Origin: a virus
Direction: 5' to 3' (one strand)
Virus record (IMG/VR): IMGVR_UViG_3300009285_002342
Span: 1-64,000 of that record
Length of the DNA stretch: 64,000 bases
The translations under genes and the position numbers were made by a program. This document shows positions 24,367 to 32,872 of this stretch, piece by piece (the first letter of the stretch is position 1; every line of letters starts with the position of its first letter). The notes beneath the pieces were generated by a model that had not been told where the DNA came from, searched no databases, and was given only the letters and a program-made list of their open reading frames with translations.

Positions 24367-24517
24367 AATATCCCATAGACATAATAACGACAATCACCCA
24401 TCCAATTAATCCTAAATACTCTGGCCAAGTCACATTAGCGCCGAATTTCTTTAGCTCAATAAGTTGTACCAGATAAAAGGCAACAATAAAAAGAGAAAGA
24501 AAAATTAAAAATATCAT
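24356..24517 (-). CDS. Small membrane protein, 53 aa
   Basis: It starts by ATGA overlap with neuA. Two hydrophobic helices (IFLIFLSLFIVAFYLV and YLGLIGWVIVVIMSMGYY) flank a short loop. Function unknown. Confidence 0.55.
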   Translation of the reverse strand: MIFLIFLSLFIVAFYLVQLIELKKFGANVTWPEYLGLIGWVIVVIMSMGYYAK

Positions 24518-25224
24518 AATCCCTCCAAGATATGTTTTCGAAACAAAAACTCGGCAATATCGAAATCATTTTGTGTATCTATGTCTGTAGCTTGCCAGTC
24601 TTCCATTAGGTAAATTTCTGAACGATAGGAAATCGGAGAGTCTAATTTATAATCCGACCATCCCCTATCGTAGATATAAATCGAAGCGTTTAGATCGTAG
24701 TAAGGCCAAGAATGATTATAACCAGACGGTTGTACACATCTTTGATCATTACCGATAAAACCAGACACAACTTGATTAAACCATGGAAGTCTTCTAGCCT
24801 TTGTAACAGAAAACAATGTAGGTGGCTTCTTTTCCTTAAAAAGTTTTAAGGCGTTAGCAATATCATCAGGTTTTCTTAAAGGGGAAGTAACGTCCAGATC
24901 GATTACTGCATCGTATTTGATTTTATAATGCTCTTCCGCCTTCTCTGTAGCATATCGAATTACGGCTAATTTTGGAACTTTGTCCCCGTTTAATTCTTCA
25001 GGACGACCTAAGATATACCGCCCCCAACATATTTTCAAAAGAAGTTCTTTGTCAATATCAGAACAAATCACAGTATCTACTGTATCGGATAGACGATAAT
25101 CAACAAAATCTTCCGCCTGTTCTAAAGTCCATCTCATTAACGGTTTCTCGCAAAAATTCTTAATATTTTTACCGGGAAGACGTTTACTGCCCTTGCGGGC
25201 TACGATAGTGATTAGAATATTCAA
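24514..25224 (-). CDS. neuA: CMP-nonulosonate cytidylyltransferase (NeuA/LegF-like)
   Basis: 236 aa. ARKGSKRLPGKNIK is the CTP-binding N-terminal motif; DLDVTSPLR and LFSVTKA are further family landmarks. It activates sialic, legionaminic or pseudaminic acid as the CMP sugar. The TTG at 25224 is preferred as start because it overlaps the upstream stop (TTGA) behind AAGAGGA; the longer ATG start would add 11 acidic residues before the beta strand. Confidence 0.88.
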   Translation of the reverse strand: MNILITIVARKGSKRLPGKNIKNFCEKPLMRWTLEQAEDFVDYRLSDTVDTVICSDIDKELLLKICWGRYILGRPEELNGDKVPKLAVIRYATEKAEEHYKIKYDAVIDLDVTSPLRKPDDIANALKLFKEKKPPTLFSVTKARRLPWFNQVVSGFIGNDQRCVQPSGYNHSWPYYDLNASIYIYDRGWSDYKLDSPISYRSEIYLMEDWQATDIDTQNDFDIAEFLFRKHILEGL

Positions 25225-25418
25225 TGTTGTATCCTCTTCTTCGCTGCTTTCTTCCAAGCTTTAAGGCCCATAGACCAAGCCAAAACGGCGTCTTCCGGAG
25301 TCATAGCGTTATCGAAAGTTTCCTCATCAATAAGTTCATGAAGCTTTAGCCATGCTTCGTCGAATTGAACTTCCCCGTAATGACTGGTAATATAGTTATC
25401 AAGATCGTTTTTGTTCAT
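25221..25418 (-). CDS. Small hypothetical protein, 65 aa
   Basis: Unknown. It is helical with an acidic N-terminus and a KKAAKKR tail, ATGA-coupled to the oxidoreductase. It resembles small phage ORFs with a DNAMTPEDAVLAW core, of no known role. Confidence 0.5.
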   Translation of the reverse strand: MNKNDLDNYITSHYGEVQFDEAWLKLHELIDEETFDNAMTPEDAVLAWSMGLKAWKKAAKKRIQH

Positions 25419-26254
25419 CCCCGTATCCTCATAATTTTTCGGAAAAGTTCTGAAGCGGAAAACAGGTTATTTTCTAAAACTGGATTGCCAATATTACGGA
25501 AGAAATAACGAAGTTGATTTTCATACATTTCTTCTGTAGCGGAATAATGAAGAATTTTATTTTCGGAAGGTTCTACCCATTCTACAAAACGGACTTCTTC
25601 TTTTGAGTCTATATCAAGAATTATATCACACTCAAAATCATCTTCAAAAACCGCAGTAAGTTCCGAACCATGTTCAATATTATTTTTCCAATCCCTAGGC
25701 CAACCTTTCAATTGTTCTATCGGTCCAAAAAGAAATTCTGCTAAGTCTATTTCGTGACTTAACTCAAGCAACACACCTCCCCCTTTCTCTTTTTCAAAAG
25801 AATAAGACGCCTTACCCCATTTATTTATATCCGTAGTGCAGACAATTCCCGCCCATACTGCGTTCTTTATTTTTTTCCTTACGGAGAGAAGTCCGGAATG
25901 AAACCTAAACGGATAGGCTACGTAGGCAGTAAGATTCTTCCTTCCTACGATGTATTGTAAATCATCTAATCCATCTAAAGAAGCGGAAATAGGTTTTTCA
26001 ATAAAAAGATGCATTCCGCGTTTAGCGCACTCTATCGCGTTCGGAAGGTGTAGATAGGTAGGGGAAGTGATAAAGGCTACATCGGGAAAAATAAAATCTA
26101 CTTCTTCCCATGAATGTAAGTCTGTAATGAACGGAAAGGAATTTTTCGAATTGCCAGAACGTAGAGCGAATAGTTCATAATCGGGAAAAATGGAATGGAT
26201 TAATCGGAGGTGTTTTTGCCCTATTGAACCTAAACCAGTAAATAATATTTTCAT
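25415..26254 (-). CDS. Gfo/Idh/MocA-family oxidoreductase
   Basis: 279 aa. GLGSIGQKHLR (7-17) is the NAD(P)-binding glycine motif; EKPIS near 90 is the family signature with the catalytic Lys; GGGVLLELSHEID gives the substrate-site Asp/His region. Members of this family appear in nonulosonic-acid loci as sugar oxidoreductases, but the substrate cannot be told. It is the first gene of the sugar run, behind the promoter at 26366. Confidence 0.82.
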   Translation of the reverse strand: MKILFTGLGSIGQKHLRLIHSIFPDYELFALRSGNSKNSFPFITDLHSWEEVDFIFPDVAFITSPTYLHLPNAIECAKRGMHLFIEKPISASLDGLDDLQYIVGRKNLTAYVAYPFRFHSGLLSVRKKIKNAVWAGIVCTTDINKWGKASYSFEKEKGGGVLLELSHEIDLAEFLFGPIEQLKGWPRDWKNNIEHGSELTAVFEDDFECDIILDIDSKEEVRFVEWVEPSENKILHYSATEEMYENQLRYFFRNIGNPVLENNLFSASELFRKIMRIRG

Positions 26255-26365
26255 TTCTTTTTCTCCGTTCCTACGTAAGGGTATGGAAATAATTTCTAAC
26301 GGAAGTTGCTTACATTTTGTTTTCCTCCTTTCGTATATGGTTTACTGTATTTCCTTATACGTCTT

Positions 26366-26394
26366 ATTATATCCGTAAAAAATTATTTTTTAAA
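26366..26394 (-). promoter_or_regulatory. Promoter for the sugar-acid run, TTTAAA-N17-TATAAT
   Basis: On the minus strand TTTAAA (26394-26389) and TATAAT (26371-26366) are 17 bp apart with AT-rich flanks, identical in layout to the promoters at 31474, 41910 and 47437. The -10 box is about 110 bp upstream of the Gfo/Idh start. A leader with AAAGGAGG and an ATG-TAA minimal ORF lies between them. Confidence 0.7.
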
Positions 26395-26404
26395 GGAAAA
26401 ATCT

Positions 26405-26512
26405 ATGTCCGGAAAAAATATTTTTAAAAAATTAGCCGCGATTTTCACAGAAAATCGTCTTTTATTTCCGAAGTTAAGGTTCTGTCTGGTCGAAGGATAC
26501 GAAGTATCATAA
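26405..26512 (+). CDS. Isolated plus-strand small ORF, 35 aa
   Basis: ATG 26405 follows TTTAAAGGAAAAATCT. The product is basic, MSGKNIFKKLAAIFTENRLL at the start. It is the only plus-strand candidate in 54 kb of minus-strand genes and is divergent from the sugar promoter, so it could be regulatory; equally, it may be chance. Confidence 0.35.
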   Translation: MSGKNIFKKLAAIFTENRLLFPKLRFCLVEGYEVS

Positions 26513-26600
26513 GACACAAGCCTTAGCGAAGGAAATAAACGGAACTATATCCCTACCGGGACGAAGGGACGTTTAAGGATTTTCCAGAAGGTATGATCGT

Positions 26601-27812
26601 TCAAACTTTAAAATCAAGCAACTTTTTCCGATTTTCTTTTGTATCTTTTAAAAAATAAAGAACTTTCTTTTTCCATCTATTACCACGTTGAAATCTAACC
26701 TCTGTTCCTATAGAATAATAAAGAACCTTGCCTTGCCCTTTTTCTCCTATCCGAATAACAAAACCATTTTTTTCAATAGCGTTCAAATATCTGTAAACCC
26801 ATTGATGAGAAATTTGTAAATTTTTAGCAATTCTCTTTATATCGGGTTTAATTATAAATGGAATCTTTCTGTCCCCGTTTAATTCAACATAAAAAATTGG
26901 TTCTTTTGGTATATGGCGTTCGCTTAAAGACAATTCGTTCATAATTGGCAAAAATAACTTACATCCTTCACTTTGAAGATGATTATAAATTCTTTTTACC
27001 CTATTTATCCATAGTCGTTGCGAAAAATCCGTTCCTATTTTGTTTAGAGTATCTTCTTTACCATCATGGATTCTTTTATGACAATTTTTACAAACCACTA
27101 ATAATTTATCAAGGTGTTTTAATTCTTCTCCTAGTATATAATATTTTTTATGATGGACTTGTAAATCATCGGCGGATAAACACAATTCACATTTGTTCCC
27201 AACTAATTTTTTCTTATATTGCGAAATTGCCGACCAATACGGGCTTTTTAGAAATTCGGAGTAAGAAATATTTTTCAGGATAGCAATGGATTCCGGATTA
27301 TCTATATGTTTTTTAATTTCTTCTATCTTTTCTTCTATATTATCACTTACCTTCCATATATTTTTCCCAAAAATATACTTTTTAATATCTTCCCCTTTTT
27401 GGGTAGAAAAAGACAATTTTTCAATTCTAGCCTTACTAAGAACTATAGAGAGTTTTTCATCTTCTTTTGTAATATTTTCTTTTTTTGAACAAATCGGGCA
27501 TTTTAAGTTTTGCCGTTTAACAATATAAGATATAAATTCCTTTCTGTTAAAAAAAGAAACAAATAGACTTGAGCAATCTTCGCATTCTTGTTGAATCGCA
27601 AATCCCCTATTTTTAAAATTAGTATCTTTATGCGGTATTTGAGATATGATAAGTTCAAATATGGACAATTTGAACTGGCTAACCAACGCCCGCATTTTTT
27701 CAATGTCTTCTATTGTATAAAGAAAAGAATTGGATAACCCGGCAGGAAAAATAAAACAAGGAGAATCTGCGACATTTTTTAGTGTGAATTTCGAACCTTC
27801 ATAATCAAACAT
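26601..27812 (-). CDS. Large HNH endonuclease with C-terminal winged helix
   Basis: 403 aa. Two early CxxC pairs (CEDC, CPIC) precede an HNH core, CELCLSADDLQVHHKKYYI...LLVVCKNCHKRIH (about 205-245). Residues 315-375 look like a winged helix-turn-helix (IKRIAKNLQISHQWVYRYLN). Free-standing homing-type nuclease is the likely role. No truncated target gene is evident beside it. Confidence 0.8.
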   Translation of the reverse strand: MFDYEGSKFTLKNVADSPCFIFPAGLSNSFLYTIEDIEKMRALVSQFKLSIFELIISQIPHKDTNFKNRGFAIQQECEDCSSLFVSFFNRKEFISYIVKRQNLKCPICSKKENITKEDEKLSIVLSKARIEKLSFSTQKGEDIKKYIFGKNIWKVSDNIEEKIEEIKKHIDNPESIAILKNISYSEFLKSPYWSAISQYKKKLVGNKCELCLSADDLQVHHKKYYILGEELKHLDKLLVVCKNCHKRIHDGKEDTLNKIGTDFSQRLWINRVKRIYNHLQSEGCKLFLPIMNELSLSERHIPKEPIFYVELNGDRKIPFIIKPDIKRIAKNLQISHQWVYRYLNAIEKNGFVIRIGEKGQGKVLYYSIGTEVRFQRGNRWKKKVLYFLKDTKENRKKLLDFKV

Positions 27813-28073
27813 CTTTTCTAATATCCTCCACCAAGAATTCCCTCTTTTTCTAGTTTATCGGGGAAAATAGGTAGAGGGCGGAATACTTATCTTATCGGTC
27901 TGCAGAACCTATCCCCGATTTTTAAAAACCACACTCATAAACTAAAAGGGAAAAATAATACCGGAAGGCAAAAAGAAAGGAAAGAACTTTCGGGGAAAAC
28001 GGCTCAACGGAGGGAAGTTTCGTTAAGCTGCCTTATCGGTGCTGACACACCTATCCCCAAAAGTGCGTTAATT
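27813..28073. other. Non-coding stretch with a repeated structured motif
   Basis: There is no gene. TTATCGGTCTGCAGAACCTATCCCC at 27892-27916 and TTATCGGTGCTGACACACCTATCCCC at 28033-28058 share their outer 8 and 9 bases around a variable centre. Between them lies a GAAAG/CTTTC hairpin. On the minus strand this reads GGGGATAGGT...ACCGATAA, which can pair as a small stem. It may be an RNA element or a protein site. Confidence 0.5.
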
Positions 28074-28451
28074 TCAAGGCAAAGTATCGTTTAGCATTAC
28101 AATTTCCCTAGCCAGTCCATTCCGATACCACACTAAAATCACCATACCAAAAGGCGCACCGGCTAACGGAGGCATCCATAGAATATCCATAACTACTTCA
28201 ACCTCATTCCCCACGCCGCCTATATGCCGATATCCGGTCCCCAAAATATCAGCCCTAGAAAGAAAAGGTAAACGGGCGGAACCAGTTCTCATAAGGTAAT
28301 ATTGATCTGTAGATAGATAAGCAGTTATATAGCATCCATCTACCCCTTGCGTAGAAACTTGCTGATTCGCCTCATTCCATTTTTCCGGAAGGCCGAATTG
28401 CGCAAAAGCATTTCCAGAAAGCAAAAGTAGAATAACAATGATTTTTTTCAT
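28074..28451 (-). CDS. Secreted hypothetical protein, 125 aa
   Basis: A signal peptide is clear (MKKIIVILLLLSGNAFA, cleavage after AFA). The mature part is beta-rich with no cysteine pair beyond one residue. It is exported to the periplasm or outside; the function is unknown. Such genes in phages can be lysis, exclusion or conversion factors. Confidence 0.65.
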   Translation of the reverse strand: MKKIIVILLLLSGNAFAQFGLPEKWNEANQQVSTQGVDGCYITAYLSTDQYYLMRTGSARLPFLSRADILGTGYRHIGGVGNEVEVVMDILWMPPLAGAPFGMVILVWYRNGLAREIVMLNDTLP

Positions 28452-28473
28452 TTCCCTTTCTCCTTAGTTTTTA

Positions 28474-28559
28474 CGCGCCGGGCAAAATCGGAATTAAAAA
28501 CTTACAACCCTCGCAAGGCTATCGTCTTTTCATTCAGCAAAACAATTCCGCCCAGCGCG
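28474..28559. repeat. GC-rich inverted repeat in an intergenic gap
   Basis: CGCGCCGGGC (28474-28483) pairs with GCCCAGCGCG (28550-28559) with one G:T or A:C mismatch depending on strand, around a 66-nt spacer. It stands out in AT-rich DNA. It may be a terminator or a structured RNA. Confidence 0.45.
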
Positions 28560-28567
28560 CAAATCTG

Positions 28568-30061
28568 TTACTCCACTTCTATCATTCTTCCTTTATCGTC
28601 TTTCGGAATCGGAAGTTTCGAAGTAACTCCGATATGTCTTCGAAATTTCCCATTAGAAAGAAGGCGAATCAAATACATTCCAGGATCGGAACACCGTATA
28701 TCCACCAAGCCATTTTCGTTAAATTCAATTCTTAACCCTAACTCTTTCCAATTTACCTTATCCGGTTCGTTTCTTTTCGCAAATCCTTTTCGAATTAACC
28801 AATTCGGCCAGCATTCTCCTTGTTCTTCGGCGAAGGTCATCAGCTCTTCGAAATCATAAGGTCCGTAACCGAATTTGTTCAAAACCTTGATTAGATCGTT
28901 TTGAATAACATTCTGTTCAATCAAGGCGGCCGCGGTGATCGGTTTGAGTTGTACGTAATTCATCGTTTTTTCTCCTTCCGTTATGATTTCTAAATCCTCG
29001 TTTTTAAACCAAGAAATACCTTTCCCGCTATAATCTTCCTTATCGTATCGACAATTAGCGGAATTATCTTCTGTATCAATCTCTAAAACTTCCATCGGCC
29101 TTCCGATTAACCAGGCATATTTCGATTGACTCCAGCCCTTCTTCTCGCTCGCGGATAGAGAAATAAGTTTAACCTTATCGCCGGGCTTAAAGGTTTTCTC
29201 TCCTTCCGTTATGATTTCAAAGTCTTCAGCCGCAAACCAATCTATGTTTTCGTCGCCTTCTTCGTCTGAATACTCGCAATAGACAGTATTATCTTTTGGA
29301 TCAAATCCCTTTACCGTCATTACCTTCCCGATTAGGTAATCGTCGGAATCTTCCGCCCAATTACCCTCCTCGGATTTTTCTAGCGAAACCAACTTAACCT
29401 TATCACCGACTTTAAAGGCTTTCTTTTTGTTAGGAATTTCTTCCGTTTTAGCCGGGCGAAGTTCTAATGGGTTCCATGCCCACATTCCTTTAGCCGGAAG
29501 ACCGGTGCAGATATATTCGCATATACTTCTAACCTTAATCGCCTTCCCGATAAGTGCATCCATAAGCCCATCTAAATTCCAACCGGGTATTCCTGTCTTC
29601 CTTCCGGTAGGAACTACCCAATCGTCCTTTTTGAATTCGTGCGAAACTTGCTCTAGATCGGATGGATGAAAATTCCAAGTACCGCCCCCTTCTATGTAAA
29701 CACGAATTCCGGTTTCGTTTTTGATTACTTCGCCGGTCTTACCTAGGCATTCATCCATACTATTTGTCCACAACAAGACGGATTTTTCGGTAGCTTCCTT
29801 GCTGACGATCTTTACTTTATCGCCTACGTAGAATTGTTTTTCCGGTATTTCTTCGAAAATAATCTTCGGTTTTCGCAGAAAAAGAGTTGGGCCTTCATCG
29901 TCAGAAACTAATCTGCCGTCCGCCGTAAACGAATCTACTTTACTCTCTTTGAATTCGACGGTAACGGGATATTCCCTTTCGCTGATTTCGGTAATTTTTC
30001 CCTCGCCCAAATTCAGTGAATAAACCGTAGTTCCTACCGCGCACTTCGTAAAATCTTTCAT
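28568..30061 (-). CDS. Protein with repeated SH3/KOW-like modules, 497 aa
   Basis: At least three modules share the phrase (Y/F)xxGDKVKxVS...GKxxxV, at about 78, 225 and 300, with a related one near 145. Each ends in an EDFEIITEGEKT-type linker; the linker is almost identical in two of them, so modules duplicated recently. The C-terminal 120 residues differ. Beta-barrel modules of this kind bind protein or nucleic acid. No enzyme motif is seen. Confidence 0.65.
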   Translation of the reverse strand: MKDFTKCAVGTTVYSLNLGEGKITEISEREYPVTVEFKESKVDSFTADGRLVSDDEGPTLFLRKPKIIFEEIPEKQFYVGDKVKIVSKEATEKSVLLWTNSMDECLGKTGEVIKNETGIRVYIEGGGTWNFHPSDLEQVSHEFKKDDWVVPTGRKTGIPGWNLDGLMDALIGKAIKVRSICEYICTGLPAKGMWAWNPLELRPAKTEEIPNKKKAFKVGDKVKLVSLEKSEEGNWAEDSDDYLIGKVMTVKGFDPKDNTVYCEYSDEEGDENIDWFAAEDFEIITEGEKTFKPGDKVKLISLSASEKKGWSQSKYAWLIGRPMEVLEIDTEDNSANCRYDKEDYSGKGISWFKNEDLEIITEGEKTMNYVQLKPITAAALIEQNVIQNDLIKVLNKFGYGPYDFEELMTFAEEQGECWPNWLIRKGFAKRNEPDKVNWKELGLRIEFNENGLVDIRCSDPGMYLIRLLSNGKFRRHIGVTSKLPIPKDDKGRMIEVE

Positions 30062-30074
30062 TTTCCTTCCCTCC

Positions 30075-30923
30075 TTATTTCCACGTTCTTACCACAAAAC
30101 GTTTCCTTGGATTCGGTTTCTTTTCTATGGTTTTAGGCATTCGGGAAACAATGTCGGATATCGCCTGTTTTGCTTCGGGAAGGCTAGATAGACTCACTAA
30201 GCCAAATTCCCATCCTCCAAAAAACTTTTCCCCCTTTCCCTGCGCATACCGATCTATATAAAACGTTCCGGACGCTACGGAATAAAGCGGGGATTCAACC
30301 CATAAAATTTCTTTACACTTATTCAAGACAACGGTGGGCATCGGTTCATCCGATTGAATACCTACCAAAACGTTTGCTGTCCCTACTACCATAAACGCCT
30401 TGATTCCGTCGTATTCCGCTTCCCTTACGATTCTTTCAATATTCAACTTTTCCGGCGGGATAACGATTTCGTAACGACCGGTATGAATTTCTTTTTCGAA
30501 GGAAAGAACTCCTTTTGGAGGATCGCAACCTTTACCTTCTATATAAGACGCCCTTTCTTCAGAAAGAATAGCGTCACAAATCGGTTCCTGTTCGTTCTTT
30601 TTGTTTTCCGGAGTAGTTTTTGAAAACATTTGTTTCATAAATTCCTTTCCTTCTTCGGAAACCATCCATTTGATAATCTTATCGGATTCCCGTTCCCGTT
30701 TTTCTCTTACCGTTCGCTTCGTAGCGTCTTCTTCATTCAGCATTATATCCTCGAATGTAATCGGATTCCTAAGTTTTTTCGGTAGAAAAATCTTTTCCGT
30801 TTCTTCCACCTTAAACTTCCCCGAAGCGTTACCGGATTTAATCCATCCGGCACCGTATCTCTTCATAAAATTCCCCAATCCCTTCGGAACACTTACCGTA
30901 ACTTTTACTTCCGATTTTTTCAT
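30075..30923 (-). CDS. Hypothetical protein, 282 aa
   Basis: Unknown. It is highly charged in the first 120 residues; residues 150-250 are mixed alpha/beta. It has an ATGA overlap with the next upstream gene. No catalytic motif is recognised. Confidence 0.6.
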   Translation of the reverse strand: MKKSEVKVTVSVPKGLGNFMKRYGAGWIKSGNASGKFKVEETEKIFLPKKLRNPITFEDIMLNEEDATKRTVREKRERESDKIIKWMVSEEGKEFMKQMFSKTTPENKKNEQEPICDAILSEERASYIEGKGCDPPKGVLSFEKEIHTGRYEIVIPPEKLNIERIVREAEYDGIKAFMVVGTANVLVGIQSDEPMPTVVLNKCKEILWVESPLYSVASGTFYIDRYAQGKGEKFFGGWEFGLVSLSSLPEAKQAISDIVSRMPKTIEKKPNPRKRFVVRTWK

Positions 30924-31234
30924 ATTTCCCCCTCTTTTTCTAAAATAATCGTTTCGTCCATATCTAACCAGGAAAATCCTAGTTTTTTTACAACTTTTCC
31001 GTGTCCATTTTTAGCAAAATCAACCCATCTAATATGCCCCTTTTCTGCATCTTCTTTTGTTCCGTATCTTTCAACGGGATGAATACCGTTTTTATCTAAA
31101 AGTGCGGTTTCGAAACCTTCATCCGAAGTATAGGCAGTAGATACGCCAATACCGTTATTATCTTCCGGTTCTACCCTTCCGATTCTTCTTAAATCATACG
31201 TTCCGATATCTTGAATGAAATCAAATATACCCAT
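30920..31234 (-). CDS. Phage-type hypothetical protein, 104 aa
   Basis: The opening MGIFDFIQDIGTYDLRRIGR and the HPVERYGTKEDAEKGHIRW phrase are reminiscent of small tailed-phage proteins I have seen without assigned function. Acidic, soluble. Confidence 0.6.
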   Translation of the reverse strand: MGIFDFIQDIGTYDLRRIGRVEPEDNNGIGVSTAYTSDEGFETALLDKNGIHPVERYGTKEDAEKGHIRWVDFAKNGHGKVVKKLGFSWLDMDETIILEKEGEI

Positions 31235-31252
31235 GAATTTCCCCCTTCTCGG

Positions 31253-31441
31253 TTAATTTTTTCTTCTATTTTTCTTTCTACAAAGTTTTGCTGTTTTATT
31301 TTTCTTTTTTCTACCTAAATTATCAACTTTATGTTTAGCTTTACGTCGTTCCGCCTTTTTAGCCATCCTCTTTTTCTCAATAATATTTTCTAGATCCCTT
31401 TGTTGTTTTAAAAAAGAATAAAAATCATCCGCAGAAGTCAT
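31253..31441 (-). CDS. Small highly basic protein, 62 aa
   Basis: More than a third of residues are Lys or Arg, concentrated in the C-terminal 40 (KKAERRKAKHKV...). Likely nucleic-acid binding. It is the first gene after the promoter at 31474. Confidence 0.55.
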   Translation of the reverse strand: MTSADDFYSFLKQQRDLENIIEKKRMAKKAERRKAKHKVDNLGRKKKNKTAKLCRKKNRRKN

Positions 31442-31473
31442 TTTCTTATTTCCCTGTTTAATTTTTCTAAAAC

Positions 31474-31502
31474 ATTATAACCAAAATTTTAAAATTTTTA
31501 AA
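31474..31502 (-). promoter_or_regulatory. Promoter TTTAAA-N17-TATAAT
   Basis: TTTAAA (31502-31497) and TATAAT (31479-31474) are 17 bp apart, with TTTTGGT directly before the -10, the same as at 41910 and 47437. It drives the genes left of 31441. Confidence 0.75.
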
Positions 31503-31525
31503 GAAAATAAATCAATATCTTTCTA

Positions 31526-31619
31526 CGCTTCGCCTAATCGTTTTTAAGACGTTTTTATTTTTACCCGTAGGGTATATCGGAAAAATCTAGATCGTTTAAC
31601 CTAGACGATTCTACGAAGC
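31526..31619. repeat. Intergenic inverted-repeat element, copy C
   Basis: It has CGCTTCG and CGAAGC ends, CTAATCGTTTTTAAGACG, TACCCGTAGGGTA and GATCGTTTAACCTAGACGAT. It lies between the end of the 116-aa gene and the promoter at 31474, so it may act as the terminator of the recombination block. Confidence 0.75.
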
Positions 31620-31620
31620 C

Positions 31621-31971
31621 CTACATATAAAAATCCATATAGTTATAATCCCGGTCTTCTTTTTCCGACCGTATCGCAGCCATTAAATCGCCCCATCCAC
31701 GATAGGAAAAAGTCGCTACGGTATTATCTTCAAAAAGCGGAACGCCGGTTTTTGATTGTTGATGATCTTGACCGGTAAACCAAATATCGTTTTCTAAAAT
31801 GCTTTCCCGTATCGCTTCCAAATACAATTTAGACTCATCGATAAATATATTAACATAATCTTTCCAGCGCATCCCCGATTGATTAAAATTAAAAAATCCG
31901 CCTAAACCGCCACAAGGCGCGGAAGGATAGTCTCTCGCTTCATCATAAGAAATCCATTTCTTTACTTTCAT
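31621..31971 (-). CDS. Hypothetical protein, 116 aa
   Basis: Unknown. It contains PCGGLGGFFNFNQSG near the N-terminus; acidic C-terminus with tyrosines. ATGA-coupled to the SbcC C-terminal half. Confidence 0.55.
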   Translation of the reverse strand: MKVKKWISYDEARDYPSAPCGGLGGFFNFNQSGMRWKDYVNIFIDESKLYLEAIRESILENDIWFTGQDHQQSKTGVPLFEDNTVATFSYRGWGDLMAAIRSEKEDRDYNYMDFYM

Positions 31972-32606
31972 TTCCTTACCTCTATGTATGTTCGTAGATA
32001 TCCTACTTCCGGATCGAATTTTTTAGTAAAGAAGAATACGGAATCTGCCGCTTCGATTTGATCCTGGATATGACTAACCATAATGATTTGTAAGCCTAAT
32101 TGTGAGCTAATTTCTTTTATCATCGCCATATTCCTTTCAGGTATATCGCCGCCTTTAGCAAAATGTCCCGGCTCATCTAGGAACATAGACATACGCGGTT
32201 TCGGCCTACGAAGATAAAACATAGCGAACTGAAGACCGGAAGCAGCTACACCTACTTCCCCGCCACCACCGCTAAAAGTTAAATCCTTAGCCCTTTTCCC
32301 GTTCGCTTTTTCCCAGATTAAATCACATTCCGTTTTTCCTCTTCTCGGTACAAATTCCAAAATAAGATTCCATGGATCGTCGAACACTGAAGCCATAGCC
32401 AAAGAGACTAATTCGGAAACATGAAACTCTAATTGTTTCTGGGTTTCACTAGCTACAATTTGCGCTACTGATTGTGCTTCTTCGGAAGATAGAAGAGAAG
32501 ATTTCGTATTGGCGATATTATTTTTCGCTTCCGCTATTCGCCTTTCCGTAAGGGATAATTCGCCTTTTTTCCTTTCAATAGCGGAACGGTATTCTTTAAT
32601 GTTCAT
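31968..32606 (-). CDS. Rad50/SbcC-like ATPase, C-terminal half
   Basis: 212 aa. After a coiled-coil N-terminus (1-60) come the ABC signature FSGGGGEVG (111-119), Walker B MFLDEP (141-146) and an H-loop VSH (about 178). This is the C-terminal lobe of a Rad50/SbcC protein. The N-terminal lobe with Walker A is a separate gene at 37916-39136. The two should assemble into one ATPase that works with the Mre11-like nuclease at 33532. Confidence 0.85.
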   Translation of the reverse strand: MNIKEYRSAIERKKGELSLTERRIAEAKNNIANTKSSLLSSEEAQSVAQIVASETQKQLEFHVSELVSLAMASVFDDPWNLILEFVPRRGKTECDLIWEKANGKRAKDLTFSGGGGEVGVAASGLQFAMFYLRRPKPRMSMFLDEPGHFAKGGDIPERNMAMIKEISSQLGLQIIMVSHIQDQIEAADSVFFFTKKFDPEVGYLRTYIEVRK

Positions 32607-32812
32607 TTATCCACCGCATCCCTTATCGCCCTGATTGTATCCGCACAAACCCGTACGAACTCCTGCCCCCTAAGTTTCTGTAACTCAGATTCAAGGTCTT
32701 GTTCGTCAACATTATCCATAAGAATATTTCCCTGCCCAGCCAAACAACCATTCCATCCTCTTAAAATTACCCACTTTTTGCCGTCTCCTTGTGAGCAGAT
32801 TGCATAAAACAT
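32603..32812 (-). CDS. Small hypothetical protein, 69 aa
   Basis: Unknown. The N-terminal half is beta-rich (KWVILRGWNGCLAGQG) and the C-terminal half is helical. ATGA overlap with the SbcC half. Confidence 0.5.
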   Translation of the reverse strand: MFYAICSQGDGKKWVILRGWNGCLAGQGNILMDNVDEQDLESELQKLRGQEFVRVCADTIRAIRDAVDK

Positions 32813-32872
32813 ATTCTCTACCTCCCTTCATCTCTTTACGCTCCTTTCAACAACCACCCGATAGATATGACG

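Noticed and set aside
27286-27528. Hydrophobic plus-strand frame opposite the large HNH gene
   Set aside because: It is Phe/Ile/Leu-rich because it is antisense to a Lys/Glu-rich gene; no ribosome site.
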